From assembly GCA_003221085.1 (NCBI GenBank), contig QHUD01000112.1, positions 1-26,375 on the forward strand: 26,375 bases of DNA. The letters are read 5' to 3'. Origin of the DNA: Gemmatimonadota bacterium. GTDB taxonomy: Bacteria > Gemmatimonadota > Gemmatimonadetes > Gemmatimonadales > GWC2-71-9. Numbering within the stretch: position 1 is the stretch's first letter; each line of letters begins with the position of its first letter. The notes under the pieces were generated by a model. That model was not told the origin of the DNA. It made no database searches and saw only the letters and a program-made list of their open reading frames with translations. Shown here in pieces: positions 1-8,230 of this stretch. Made by a program: the position numbers and the translations under genes.

Positions 1-206
1 TCCGGCCGCTCACCGACGCCGAGATTGCCGCGTACGTGGCGACGGGGGAGCCGCTGGACAAGGCCGGCGCGTACGCGATTCAGGGCAAGGGCGCGACCCT
101 GGTCGAGGGGATCCGGGGCGATTTCTTCGGCGTCATGGGCCTGCCGCTGCGGCTCGCGCTCGACCTGCTGGCGCGGTTCGGGGTATCCTACCGCTTCACC
201 CGGTAG
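1..206 (+). CDS. maf: Maf-like nucleoside triphosphate pyrophosphatase (3' end only)
   Basis: Only the last 67 codons are in the window; the reading frame begins at base 3 and stops at TAG 204-206. The visible protein contains the Maf C-terminal signature: LTDAEIAAYVATGEPLDKAG, then AYAIQGKGA, then a segment ending GDFFGVMGLPL, followed by the last helix LALDLLARFGV. Maf proteins hydrolyse non-canonical or canonical nucleoside triphosphates to monophosphates in the cytoplasm (house-cleaning; linked to septum control in Bacillus). The family is about 190-210 residues, so roughly two thirds, including the N-terminal phosphate-binding region, lies upstream. Its last 19 bases overlap the 3' end of the convergent cyclase gene. 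The family call is secure; the exact subtype (dTTP/UTP or m7GTP pyrophosphatase) cannot be judged from this fragment. Confidence 0.88.
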   Translation, partial: RPLTDAEIAAYVATGEPLDKAGAYAIQGKGATLVEGIRGDFFGVMGLPLRLALDLLARFGVSYRFTR

Positions 207-1804
207 ACCGGGATCTTCTTCGATTTCCCTTTCACCAGGATCGGCTCGAGGGAATCGACCTTCGGGGGTTGCTTCAGCTGCTGGTAGAAGGGCTCCGAGA
301 TGAGGATCTCGTTGGCCTCCGCAGTATCGCAGAGGCGCTTGGTGGCATTCACCGCATCGCCGATCACGGTATACTCGAGCCGTCGGTCCGACCCGATGTT
401 GCCCGCGAACACCTCGCCGAAATTGATCCCGATTCCGATGGCGAGCTCGGGGCGACCCTGCTCCTGCCACTTGGCGTTGAGCTTCTCGAGCGCCGCCAGC
501 TGATCGATCGCGCAGCGCATGGCGCGGTCGGCGTCGTCCTCGTGGGCGATGGGCGCTCCCCACAGCGCCATGATCGCGTCGCCGATGAACTTGTCGAGCG
601 TGCCGCCGTGCTCGAACACGACCTCCACCATCTCGGTGAAGTACTCCGTGAGCAGCGTGGCGATGTCGTCGGGGCTCATGGTCTCCGACATCCGCGTGAA
701 GCCGCGGATGTCGGAGAAGAAGATCACGACCGGCCGCTTTTCACTCGGCAGGCGGCCCGCGTCCTGCTGCTGCGCGATGACCTGCGCGATGTTGGGCGAG
801 AAGTAGCGCTGGAAATTCGACAGCACCAGCGCCTCGCGCCGCATCTGCTCCGAGCGCTGCGAGTTCTCGATCGCCACGGCGGCGAGCGAGCCGAACGCGA
901 TCAGGAACTTGAGGTCGTCGTCGGAGAAGGAGTGCGTCGCGGTGAGGTTGTCCACGTACAGGATGCCGAGGACCTTCTGGTCCGTTCCCATGAGCGGCGT
1001 GCACATCGCGCTCCGCACGCTCTGGATGAGGATCGACTTTCCCTTGAAGCGCTCGTCGGCCGCCGTATTGTCGGACAAGATGGCGACGCGGTCCTGCACC
1101 ACCTTGCGGGCGATCGATTGCGGCACGTGCTTCGAGGCCGACGACTGCGCCGTCCGGCCCCGCGAGATCCGGGGCACAAGCTCGCCGGTCGCGGCTTCGA
1201 GCAGCAGGATCGACACGCGGTCCACGTTCATCACCTGGAACGTGAACTCGACCACCTTGTCGAGCAGCCGGTCGAGCTCCTGCTGCTTGGACAGCTCCTT
1301 TGAGATCTCGAGCAGCAGCTCGAGTTTTTTCTCCCGCAGCTCCTCGAGCGACTTGGCGGTGACCTTGAGGTGCGACGCTCCCGACGGCGCGGCCGTCACG
1401 ATCGCCGGGACGCCGCCCGACACGCTCACCGGCAGCTGGCGCACGATCGTTCCGCCAGCGGGCTTTGCCCCCGTGAATTCGGCCGAGACCGACGGCACCA
1501 CCTGCGGCCGCGCCGCCGGCGCGCTGACTTCCTTCACGCGGAACGCGACCTTGCCGAAGGTAATGACGTCGTTCTCGGCGGCGATCGCCTCGGTGATACG
1601 GGCGCCGTTCAGGAACGTCCCGTTCGAGGAACCGACGTCCTTGACCTTCACCCCGCCGTCGGCGAGCGACACCTCGGCGTGGCGGCGGGAGATCGTGGGG
1701 TCGTAGATCGGGACGTCGCTCGTCACCGCGCGCCCGACGACAATGGTACGACCAGGCTGCAGGTCGATGGACTGCTCGCCCGTCGTGCTCAGCAGCTTAA
1801 ACAC
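188..1804 (-). CDS. FHA-GAF-class III adenylate/guanylate cyclase
   Basis: A 538-residue soluble signalling protein. An FHA phosphothreonine-binding domain (about 20-90; GR at 24-25, ISRRHAE 38-44, GSSNGTF 58-64) is followed by a GAF domain (about 160-315) and a class III cyclase domain (about 355-538). Cyclase residues look intact: metal-binding D365 in FSDIRGF and D409 in FIGDA, purine-specifying K405 and T479, transition-state N486 and R490. The K/T pair favours ATP as substrate, giving cAMP. No membrane segment is seen. The likely model is that the FHA domain reads a Ser/Thr-kinase signal and the GAF domain a small ligand, which together tune cyclase output. The start is GTG at 1804 with no Shine-Dalgarno sequence; a TATATT box lies 7 nt upstream. 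It is 48 nt downstream of trpE on the same strand and overlaps maf by 19 nt at the 3' end. A Crp/Fnr regulator at 24516-25205 could be a cAMP target, but that link is inference. Confidence 0.93.
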   Translation of the reverse strand: MFKLLSTTGEQSIDLQPGRTIVVGRAVTSDVPIYDPTISRRHAEVSLADGGVKVKDVGSSNGTFLNGARITEAIAAENDVITFGKVAFRVKEVSAPAARPQVVPSVSAEFTGAKPAGGTIVRQLPVSVSGGVPAIVTAAPSGASHLKVTAKSLEELREKKLELLLEISKELSKQQELDRLLDKVVEFTFQVMNVDRVSILLLEAATGELVPRISRGRTAQSSASKHVPQSIARKVVQDRVAILSDNTAADERFKGKSILIQSVRSAMCTPLMGTDQKVLGILYVDNLTATHSFSDDDLKFLIAFGSLAAVAIENSQRSEQMRREALVLSNFQRYFSPNIAQVIAQQQDAGRLPSEKRPVVIFFSDIRGFTRMSETMSPDDIATLLTEYFTEMVEVVFEHGGTLDKFIGDAIMALWGAPIAHEDDADRAMRCAIDQLAALEKLNAKWQEQGRPELAIGIGINFGEVFAGNIGSDRRLEYTVIGDAVNATKRLCDTAEANEILISEPFYQQLKQPPKVDSLEPILVKGKSKKIPVYRVKR

Positions 1805-1811
1805 AGCGCAA

Positions 1812-1817
1812 AATATA
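1812..1817 (-). promoter_or_regulatory. Candidate -10 box for a leaderless cyclase transcript
   Basis: On the minus strand TATATT ends 7 nt before the GTG start of the cyclase gene, so transcription would begin at or next to the start codon. This agrees with the lack of any Shine-Dalgarno sequence there. No convincing -35 hexamer is seen at the proper distance, so this is only a candidate. Confidence 0.3.
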
Positions 1818-1852
1818 CTTTACGGCGCGAGACTCGGCGCGCGGCCGGGGAC

Positions 1853-3352
1853 CTAACCACCGGCCCTGGCGAGCGCCAGCGCCTTGAGCACGGCCTGCGC
1901 CTTGTCCTCGGTCTCCTGGAACTCGCGCGCCGGATCCGAGTCGGCCACGATGCCGGCGCCTGCTTGCACCACGACGCGGTCCGGTCGCACCAGTGCACAG
2001 CGGATGGCGATGGCGGTGTCAAGGTTCGTGGCGCCCCAGCCGACGTAGCCCACCGCGCCGGCGTACGGCCCACGCCGCTCGGGCTCGAGCTCGTCGATGA
2101 TTTCCATGGCGCGCACCTTGGGCGCGCCCGTCACGGTGCCGGCGGGAAAGCAGGCCTTGAACACGTCGAGGGCGTCGTAGCCGTCGCGCAGCTGCCCGCG
2201 CACTTCGCTCACGAGGTGCTGCACGTGGGAGTAGCGCTCGATCGTGAGCAGGTCCGTCACGCGCACGCTGCCGAACCGCGCCACGCGTCCCACGTCGTTC
2301 CGGCCCAGGTCCACGAGCATCATGTGCTCGGCGCGCTCCTTCTCGTCGGCGCGCAGCTCGTTGGCGAGCGCTTCGTCCTCCTCGCGCGTGCGGCCTCGCG
2401 GGCGAGTGCCGGCGATGGGGCGCACGGTGACCTCGCTGCCTTCGACGCGGACCAGCACCTCGGGCGAGCTGCCGACGAGCGTCACGTCGTCGAGCGCCAG
2501 GTAGAAGAGATACGGGGCGGGATTCAGGGCGCGGAGGTAGCGGTACAAGAGCAGGGGGTCGACGGCGCCGCGGACCTCCTGGCGGCGCGACAGCACGGTC
2601 TGGAAGGTGTCCCCCGCGGCCACGTACTCGAGCACGCGGGCGACGTCGCGCTCGAACGTGGCGCGCGGATAGCGCGACTCGGTGGCGAGGGGCGGCAGGC
2701 CGTTGCGCAGGGCGAGCGGCGCGAGCGCGTGCTGCTGGCCCAGCCGCGCGACCATCTCGTCGAGCCGCGCTTCGGCCGCGTCGTAGAGCCGCAACCGCTC
2801 CGCCGGCGCCGCGCGCGGCGGCACCTCGACGTTTGCCACCACGATCGCCCGCCCGAAGAGGTTGTCCAGGATGACGAGCGTGTCGGCGATCATCATGACG
2901 GCGTCTGGCACGTCGAGCGTGTCGGCGGGAGGGTGCGGCAGGCGCTCCACGCTGCGCACCAGGTCGTAACCCAGGTAGCCGACCGCTCCGCCCGTGAAGC
3001 GTGGCAGGCCCGGCAGCGGCGCGCCGGGCAGGGCTCGCAACCGCTGCGCGAGGTGGCCGATGGGGTCCTCGGTTTCGCCCGCGCCCCGCCAGCCGGTCGC
3101 CTTGGTCCAGCGCTCGACGGTGCCGTTCGCGCCGCGGTAGCGCCACACTTCGCGCGGCTCGGTGCCGAGGAACGTGTAGCGGGCCCAGCGCTCTCCGCCC
3201 ACGACCGATTCGAGGAGAAACGCGAAGGGCGGTCGCGCGACTTTCACGAACGCCGCCAGCGGCGTGTAGCCGTCCAGCCCGACCTCGCGCAGCACGGGGA
3301 CCATCCCGCCCCGCTCGCCGCGGGCCAGGAAATCGGCGCGGGTATCGCTCAT
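1853..3352 (-). CDS. trpE: Anthranilate synthase component I
   Basis: A 499-residue cytoplasmic enzyme that makes anthranilate from chorismate using ammonia delivered by a TrpG partner; first committed step of tryptophan synthesis. The N-terminal feedback motif LLES (46-49) followed by GGERWARYTFLG marks TrpE rather than PabB. The chorismate-binding domain carries PIAGTRPRG (312-320), DEKERAEHMMLVDLGRND (336-353), CFPAGTVTGAPKVRAMEII (401-419) and the final AGAGIVADSDP segment (464-474). ATG 3352 is preferred; a GTG 21 nt upstream (3373) would add seven residues rich in Pro and Ser. Length is normal. No trpG, trpD or other trp gene adjoins it, so the pathway is dispersed. It is transcribed toward the cyclase gene 48 nt away and divergently from the outer-membrane protein gene at 3424. 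Confidence 0.94.
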   Translation of the reverse strand: MSDTRADFLARGERGGMVPVLREVGLDGYTPLAAFVKVARPPFAFLLESVVGGERWARYTFLGTEPREVWRYRGANGTVERWTKATGWRGAGETEDPIGHLAQRLRALPGAPLPGLPRFTGGAVGYLGYDLVRSVERLPHPPADTLDVPDAVMMIADTLVILDNLFGRAIVVANVEVPPRAAPAERLRLYDAAEARLDEMVARLGQQHALAPLALRNGLPPLATESRYPRATFERDVARVLEYVAAGDTFQTVLSRRQEVRGAVDPLLLYRYLRALNPAPYLFYLALDDVTLVGSSPEVLVRVEGSEVTVRPIAGTRPRGRTREEDEALANELRADEKERAEHMMLVDLGRNDVGRVARFGSVRVTDLLTIERYSHVQHLVSEVRGQLRDGYDALDVFKACFPAGTVTGAPKVRAMEIIDELEPERRGPYAGAVGYVGWGATNLDTAIAIRCALVRPDRVVVQAGAGIVADSDPAREFQETEDKAQAVLKALALARAGG

Positions 3353-3423
3353 TCGCGGTGAGGCGGGGTACACCGGGCATGGACCGTTGCCCGGGGACCG
3401 ACCGGCCGCGAGATTGGGGCCGG

Positions 3424-5472
3424 ATGCGCGTCGCGCTCGCCGTCGCCCTCGCTCTCGGCGTGCTCGTCCCGCCCGTGCCCGCCGCCGCGCAGGCGTGGGG
3501 CTCGGATGCCGCGCTCGCGCTGGCGCGCCGCGCCGTCCTGCGCCGCAGCGGTGCGGCGGCCGACTCCTCCCTCCACGACTACAAGGCCCAGGCGCACGGC
3601 TTCCTCTTCTTCCTCGGCGCGTTTGGCCAGGGGCTCGCCGATCCCCCGCGGGTCGTCAAGGCCGACCAGCTGGAGCTGGAAGTGTACTGGAAGGCCCCCG
3701 CGAGCAGCAAGCAGCGCGTCATCGGGTGGCGCGACCAGGCGCAGCTTCCCACCGACATCAACTACCACCGCGACCACCTCGGCATCATCCAGAACAACTT
3801 CGGCGCCGCGATGCGCCTGGGCGAGGGCGACGAGGTGCGGGACGTGCCGCACCCGCTCTCACCGGCCGGACCAGACATCTACGACTTCGCCCTGGGCGAT
3901 ACGACGTCCATCATGCTGCCGGAGCGCGAGGTACGGGTGGTGACCCTGCGGGTGCGCCCTAAGGATTTCGGCCTCCCGCGTATCGTCGGGACTCTGTACC
4001 TGGACGCCGAGACCGCGGACCTGGTGCGCATGGCGTTCAACTTCACGCCACGATCCTATCTCGATGCGGCGCTCGAGGACGTGAGCATCGTGCTCGACAA
4101 CGCGTTGTGGGAGGGGCGCTACTGGCTTCCTTACCGGCAGGAGATCGAGATCCGACGCCGTGTCACGTGGCTCGACGTGCCGGTGCGCGGTATCATCCGC
4201 GCCCGCTGGGAGATCGACGGCTACGTGCTCAACCTGGGGCTCGCGAACAGCTGGTTCGCGGGCGACGAGATCACGTTCCTGCCCAAGGCCGAGCGCGACT
4301 CCTTCCCCTGGAAGGAGCCGTTGGGCGCCGCGCTCCAGGACATCGCCGAGCCGGTGCGCCAGAACGACCTGGAGCGCGTGCGCGCGGAAGTGGAGCAGAT
4401 CGCCGGCCGGCGGGTCCTCACCGGTCTCAAGGGGCGCCGGCTCGGTGTGCGGGGCGTGTCGGACCTGCTGCACGCCAACCGGGTCGAGGGACTGGCGGCG
4501 GGCGCCGGCGTCGTGGTGCGGGGCGGGGGCGAGCGGCGCGACCTGCGCGGCCGCGCGAGCTACGGCTTCGCCGACCAGCGCGCCAAGGGTGTGCTCAGCG
4601 CGGTGGAGCGGTGGGGCTGGAGTGCGCTGGAGGTGAGCGTGTATCGGGAGGTCCGCGATATCGGCGACGCCGCCGTCATCTCGCCGCTCCTCAACTCGTT
4701 CTCATCACAGGAATTCGGCCACGACTTCGGGGACTATTACCTGGCGGACGGCGGGTCCATGACCTACCGGCACGGCATCGGCGTGCGCAGCGAATGGCGG
4801 GCGACCGCGGGCCGGGAGTCGATCGGCTCGCTCCCGGTGGCCGCGGCACCCGCGAACGGCACGTTCCGTGCGAACGTCCCACTCGGGGGCCCTGGGGTCG
4901 ACCTGGTGCAGCTCGCGCTCGAGCGCAAGAGCGAGGGCTTCGCGGTACGGCGCGACCTGCACGTCGAGACGATGCTCGAGGGGGGCCGGCGGGACGGCGG
5001 CGCTACCTACCTGCGGGTCTCCGGCGCGGGTCACGTGTTGCTCCCCCTGGGCGCGACGCGACTGCTGGTGCGCGCCCAGGGCGGCCTCGCGAGCGCGGAG
5101 CTCCCCGCGCACCGCGCGTTCGTACTCGGCGGGCGCGGGACGCTGGTCGGCGACGAATTCCGCCGCTGGGGCGGCCGGCGCCTGGGCTTGCTCCACCTCG
5201 AGTGGCGCGTGCCGGTGCCGTTCGTGTCGGTCGGCCTCGGGCCCTACACGCGTACGCCTCGGACTCTCACCGTCGCGCCGTACGTCGCCGCCGGCTGGGC
5301 GGCCGGTCCGGTGGCGGGCACGCCGTGGACAGCGACTCCCGGGACACGGATTACCGTGGGGGTCGCGTTCGAATGGCTGGGTGTGTTTCGCTGGGACGCG
5401 GGATTTGGCACCGCGACCCACCGCGTCTGGCTCGCGTTCGACGTGACGCGTGACTTTTGGGGAATCCTTTAG
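3424..5472 (+). CDS. Predicted outer-membrane beta-barrel protein (Omp85/BamA-like C-terminal half)
   Basis: 682 residues. ATG 3424 opens a clear signal peptide (MRVALAVALALGVLVPPVPA, cleavage probably after AAAQA); the frame is open further upstream but that part is antisense to trpE and lacks a signal. Residues about 30-340 form a soluble periplasmic-looking domain with alternating charged and hydrophobic strands. The C-terminal half (about 350-682) is rich in amphipathic Gly/Arg strands, contains FVLGGRGTLVGDEF followed by LLHLEWRVPVPF (a degenerate form of the GG..xLRGY...EyR.P strand pair of the Omp85 superfamily) and ends on a barrel-like strand FDVTRDFWGIL. It is therefore probably a surface barrel with a periplasmic domain. 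Substrate or partner is unknown. It is divergent from trpE and is followed by a repeat array. Barrel assignment is fairly sure; family membership in Omp85 is tentative. Confidence 0.82.
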   Translation: MRVALAVALALGVLVPPVPAAAQAWGSDAALALARRAVLRRSGAAADSSLHDYKAQAHGFLFFLGAFGQGLADPPRVVKADQLELEVYWKAPASSKQRVIGWRDQAQLPTDINYHRDHLGIIQNNFGAAMRLGEGDEVRDVPHPLSPAGPDIYDFALGDTTSIMLPEREVRVVTLRVRPKDFGLPRIVGTLYLDAETADLVRMAFNFTPRSYLDAALEDVSIVLDNALWEGRYWLPYRQEIEIRRRVTWLDVPVRGIIRARWEIDGYVLNLGLANSWFAGDEITFLPKAERDSFPWKEPLGAALQDIAEPVRQNDLERVRAEVEQIAGRRVLTGLKGRRLGVRGVSDLLHANRVEGLAAGAGVVVRGGGERRDLRGRASYGFADQRAKGVLSAVERWGWSALEVSVYREVRDIGDAAVISPLLNSFSSQEFGHDFGDYYLADGGSMTYRHGIGVRSEWRATAGRESIGSLPVAAAPANGTFRANVPLGGPGVDLVQLALERKSEGFAVRRDLHVETMLEGGRRDGGATYLRVSGAGHVLLPLGATRLLVRAQGGLASAELPAHRAFVLGGRGTLVGDEFRRWGGRRLGLLHLEWRVPVPFVSVGLGPYTRTPRTLTVAPYVAAGWAAGPVAGTPWTATPGTRITVGVAFEWLGVFRWDAGFGTATHRVWLAFDVTRDFWGIL

Positions 5473-5476
5473 AGGC

Positions 5477-5588
5477 AGGTTTGGGAGGTTAGGGGAGGTT
5501 GGAGGAGGTTGGGGAAGGTTGATGGCGTGCTGAACAGCCTCGTCTAACCTCCCGAACCTCCCCTAACCTCCCCAACCTCCCGAAGGTT
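5477..5588. repeat. Decameric AGGTT array facing its inverted copy
   Basis: AGGTT occurs at 5477, 5486, 5496, 5506 and 5516 (spacing 9-10 nt, G-rich spacers). After a 25-nt centre the complement AACCT occurs at 5546, 5555, 5565 and 5574. The arms GGGAGGTTAGGGGAGGTT (5483-5500) and AACCTCCCCTAACCTCCC (5555-5572) are perfectly complementary over 18 bp. The array ends with AAGGTT at 5583-5588, 20 nt before the pilus ATPase start. It fills the whole gap between the barrel gene and that gene. It could form a long hairpin in RNA (terminator or leader) or a cruciform; the G-rich strand could form quadruplexes. There is no T-run, so simple intrinsic termination is not established. Confidence 0.85.
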
Positions 5589-5608
5589 CACTACCTTTTG
5601 TCAAGCGA

Positions 5609-7681
5609 ATGGCCGACACACACTTCCCGGACGAATGGCTGGCGCACTCCCTGGAGGGGGTGGTCACGCCGGAGCTCCTGGCCGAGCTGCGCGAGAAGAC
5701 CGCGCCGCCGGCAAGGCTGTGGGAGACGCTGGTCGCCCAGAAGATCGCGACCGACGAGCAGATCCTCACGGCCCTGTCCACCCGCTTCCGGTTGAAGCTC
5801 GCGGACCCGGCGCAGCTCGACCCGGCCGCCAAAGAGCGCGTGCCCGAGCAGGTGGCGCGCCGCTACCACATCCTGCCGCTGCGTGCCACGGATTCCTACC
5901 TCGAGGTCGCGACGGCGAACCCGTTCGACCTCGACGCAGAGAAGGCGCTCGCATTCGCCACCGCTCGTGAGATCCGGATGTTCCTGCTCGCGCCGTCCAA
6001 GATCGCCGAGCGGCTGGACGAGATGTACCGCCCCGAGAAGGCGGTCGACAAGCTGCTCGAAGGCATGGAGAGCTCGGCCGAGCTGGTGCAGCTGCAGGAC
6101 AGCATGGCGCCCGACGAGATCACGATCGCCGCCTCCGAGGCGGAGGCGAGCCAGCGCCCGGTGGTCCGGCTCGTGGATCTGATCATCTCGGAGGGCATCC
6201 TCGCGCGCTCGAGCGACATTCACATCGAGCCGGAAGAAGGCGGCGTGGCGGTGCGCTACCGCATCGACGGCGTCTTGCGGCAGGTGATGAAGATCCCGCG
6301 CCAGGCCGGCCTGCCGCTGATCTCGCGCATCAAGATCTCGACGCTGCCCGCCGCGCTGGGCGAGAAGGTCGTGATCCGGATTCTCGACTCGCGCGCCACG
6401 GTCAAGTCGCTCGACTCACTCGGGCTGAATACCAACGAGACGGCGGGGATCAAACGGCTGCTCGAGAACCACGAGGGGATCATCCTCGTCACCGGGCCGA
6501 CCGGCTCGGGGAAGACCACGACCCTGTACTCGTGCATCAACCAGATCAAGAGCGAGGGCGTGAACATCGTGACCGTGGAGGACCCGGTCGAGTACCGCAT
6601 GCAGGGGATCGTGCAGGTGCAGGTGCAGGAGAAGGCCGGCCTCACGTTCGCGTCGGCACTGCGCTCGATTCTGCGTCAGGACCCGAACGTCGTGCTGATC
6701 GGCGAGATTCGGGATCGCGAAACGGCCCAGATCGCCGTGCAGGCGTCGCTCACCGGTCACCTGGTGCTCTCGACCCTGCACACCAACGACGCGGCGAACG
6801 CGGTCACCCGATTGGTGGACATCGGGGTCGAGGCCTACAAGATCGCGGCGGCGCTGCGGGGCGTGGTGGCGCAGCGACTGATGCGCAAGCTCTGCCCCAC
6901 CTGCAAGGAAGTGTGGATGGAGGCGCCCCCCGCCCGCCTCAAAAAGTGGATCCCAAAGGGGACGCCGCTGTACCGCGCGGCTGGGTGTCCCGACTGCGCG
7001 ATGACGGGATATCGCGGCCGCTTCTCGATCGTCGAAGTGCTGACCGTGTCGGCGGAGGTGGAGCGGCGCATCGCGGCGGGCGAAACCGCCGAGCACATCG
7101 CCGGCGCGGCGCGGCGGGGCGGGATGAAGGGTCTGTGGGATTCGGGGCTGGAGCACGTGCTGCGCGGCGAATCCACGCTCGATGAATTGACCCGGGTCGT
7201 GGACATCCCCGACGAGGACGAGCGTTCGCCCGACGCGGCGGCTGCGTCGTCGCGCCGCTCGACCGGAGGGAGGCCGCAGCCCGCGGCGTCGCACGGCGCG
7301 GCCGTGGGGTTCGCGGAGCCCGCTCACACCGCCGCCCCCGAGGAGCTGACGCACTTCGAGCTGCTGGAGGAGCCTGAGCCCGCGCGGATCTCGGGGCCGC
7401 ACGGATTGCCGGCGCGGAAGGTGCTGCTGGTGGACGACGAGGACAGTCTGCGCAAGGTGGTGAAGGATCTGCTCGAGCGAGTGGACGGATACGGCGTGCT
7501 GTCCCATCTGCGCTCGCGGCCCGCGACCGCGGACATTCCCGTCATCGTCCTCACCGCGAAGAGCGACGAAGACAACGAGGTGCGGGTGTTCGAGCTGGGC
7601 GCGGACGACTTCCTCACCAAGCCGTTCCGGGCCCGGGCTCTGTCGGCACGGTTGGAGGCAGTACTGGGCCGCCGTCGCTGA
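5609..7681 (+). CDS. PilB/GspE-type secretion ATPase with C-terminal receiver-like domain
   Basis: 690 residues. An N-terminal MshEN-like domain (about 15-140) is followed by the GspE/PilB ATPase: HIEPEEGGVAVRYRIDGVL (205-223), Walker A GPTGSGKT (296-303), Asp box TVEDPVEYR (322-330), Walker B VVLIGEIRDR (361-370), His box GHLVLSTLHTND (383-394) and a four-cysteine zinc site (C429, C432, C460, C463). Such hexameric motors power type IV pilus assembly or type II secretion. A Pro/Ser/Ala linker (about 535-600) leads to a response-regulator-like domain from residue 604 (KVLLVDDEDS ... VIVLTAK ... DDFLTKPF). Two conserved blocks are missing: between I243 and S244 the stretch carrying the family RPQDGR motif, and between R624 and V625 the segment with the phospho-acceptor Asp. 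Both junctions keep frame. No pil or gsp partners lie in the window. It could be active, regulatory or decayed. Confidence 0.92.
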   Translation: MADTHFPDEWLAHSLEGVVTPELLAELREKTAPPARLWETLVAQKIATDEQILTALSTRFRLKLADPAQLDPAAKERVPEQVARRYHILPLRATDSYLEVATANPFDLDAEKALAFATAREIRMFLLAPSKIAERLDEMYRPEKAVDKLLEGMESSAELVQLQDSMAPDEITIAASEAEASQRPVVRLVDLIISEGILARSSDIHIEPEEGGVAVRYRIDGVLRQVMKIPRQAGLPLISRIKISTLPAALGEKVVIRILDSRATVKSLDSLGLNTNETAGIKRLLENHEGIILVTGPTGSGKTTTLYSCINQIKSEGVNIVTVEDPVEYRMQGIVQVQVQEKAGLTFASALRSILRQDPNVVLIGEIRDRETAQIAVQASLTGHLVLSTLHTNDAANAVTRLVDIGVEAYKIAAALRGVVAQRLMRKLCPTCKEVWMEAPPARLKKWIPKGTPLYRAAGCPDCAMTGYRGRFSIVEVLTVSAEVERRIAAGETAEHIAGAARRGGMKGLWDSGLEHVLRGESTLDELTRVVDIPDEDERSPDAAAASSRRSTGGRPQPAASHGAAVGFAEPAHTAAPEELTHFELLEEPEPARISGPHGLPARKVLLVDDEDSLRKVVKDLLERVDGYGVLSHLRSRPATADIPVIVLTAKSDEDNEVRVFELGADDFLTKPFRARALSARLEAVLGRRR

Positions 7682-7712
7682 GGCGCTCCTCTCCTTTTCT
7701 CCCTCCCAGGTC

Positions 7713-8180
7713 GTGACTTCGGTCCAGGTCTCGTTCATCGACGCCTACGTGCTTCGCCCCGGTGCCTCGGGGCTCGAGGTGCTCGTCCTGCGGCGCGCGG
7801 CGGGTGGCCGCTCCCCGGGGTCGTGGGAGACGGTGCACGGGCACATCGAGCCGGGCGAGACGCCGGTCCAGGCGGCGCTGCGCGAGCTGCGCGAAGAAAC
7901 GGGCCTCGAGCCCGTCCGCTTCTACAATGTGTCGCGCGTGGAGGCGTTCCATCGGCATCAGACGAACGAAATCGTCCTGATTCCCGTGTTCGCGGGCGTG
8001 GTGGACGGTCGCGCGAGGGTGCGACACTCGGCGGAGCACGATCGCGCCGAGTGGCTGAGGCCGCCCGACGCGGCCGCGCGGTTCTCCTGGCCCCGGGAGC
8101 GCAGAGCACTGGACGACGTTTTGTCAATCCTCGGGTCCGGGGACGCGGGCTTGCTGGAAGACGTGTTGCGGGTATCCTAG
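7713..8180 (+). CDS. Nudix hydrolase
   Basis: 155 residues with a perfect Nudix box at about 44-66: GHIEPGE, then seven residues, then RELREETGL, matching G-x5-E-x7-REUxEExGU. These enzymes cleave nucleoside diphosphate-linked substrates using Mg2+ held by the box glutamates. The protein is close to the minimal size for the fold. The N-terminus (VSFIDAYVLRP) and the later EIVLIPVFAGVVDG strand resemble dATP/dihydroneopterin triphosphate or MutT-like members, but the substrate cannot be told from sequence. GTG 7713 is the start; no good Shine-Dalgarno sequence precedes it. It lies 31 nt after the secretion ATPase gene and 50 nt before the alkyltransferase-like gene on the same strand, so it may be co-transcribed with a DNA-repair gene. 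Confidence 0.92.
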   Translation: MTSVQVSFIDAYVLRPGASGLEVLVLRRAAGGRSPGSWETVHGHIEPGETPVQAALRELREETGLEPVRFYNVSRVEAFHRHQTNEIVLIPVFAGVVDGRARVRHSAEHDRAEWLRPPDAAARFSWPRERRALDDVLSILGSGDAGLLEDVLRVS

Positions 8181-8230
8181 AGGCGCAGCGACGGTAGCTT
8201 GGAAGAGACCTCGAGGGGCGCCGAGGGCAC

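Noticed and set aside
1853..3352. Assignment as PabB or another chorismate-using enzyme
   Set aside because: LLES feedback motif and GGERWARYTFLG are typical of TrpE.
1370..3361. Long open frame on the plus strand across cyclase and trpE
   Set aside because: His/Arg/Ala-rich composition, antisense to two genes with clear domains; typical shadow in GC-rich DNA.
5477..5588. CRISPR array
   Set aside because: Units are 5-10 nt with no 25-35 nt repeats or unique spacers, no cas genes, and the copies face each other.
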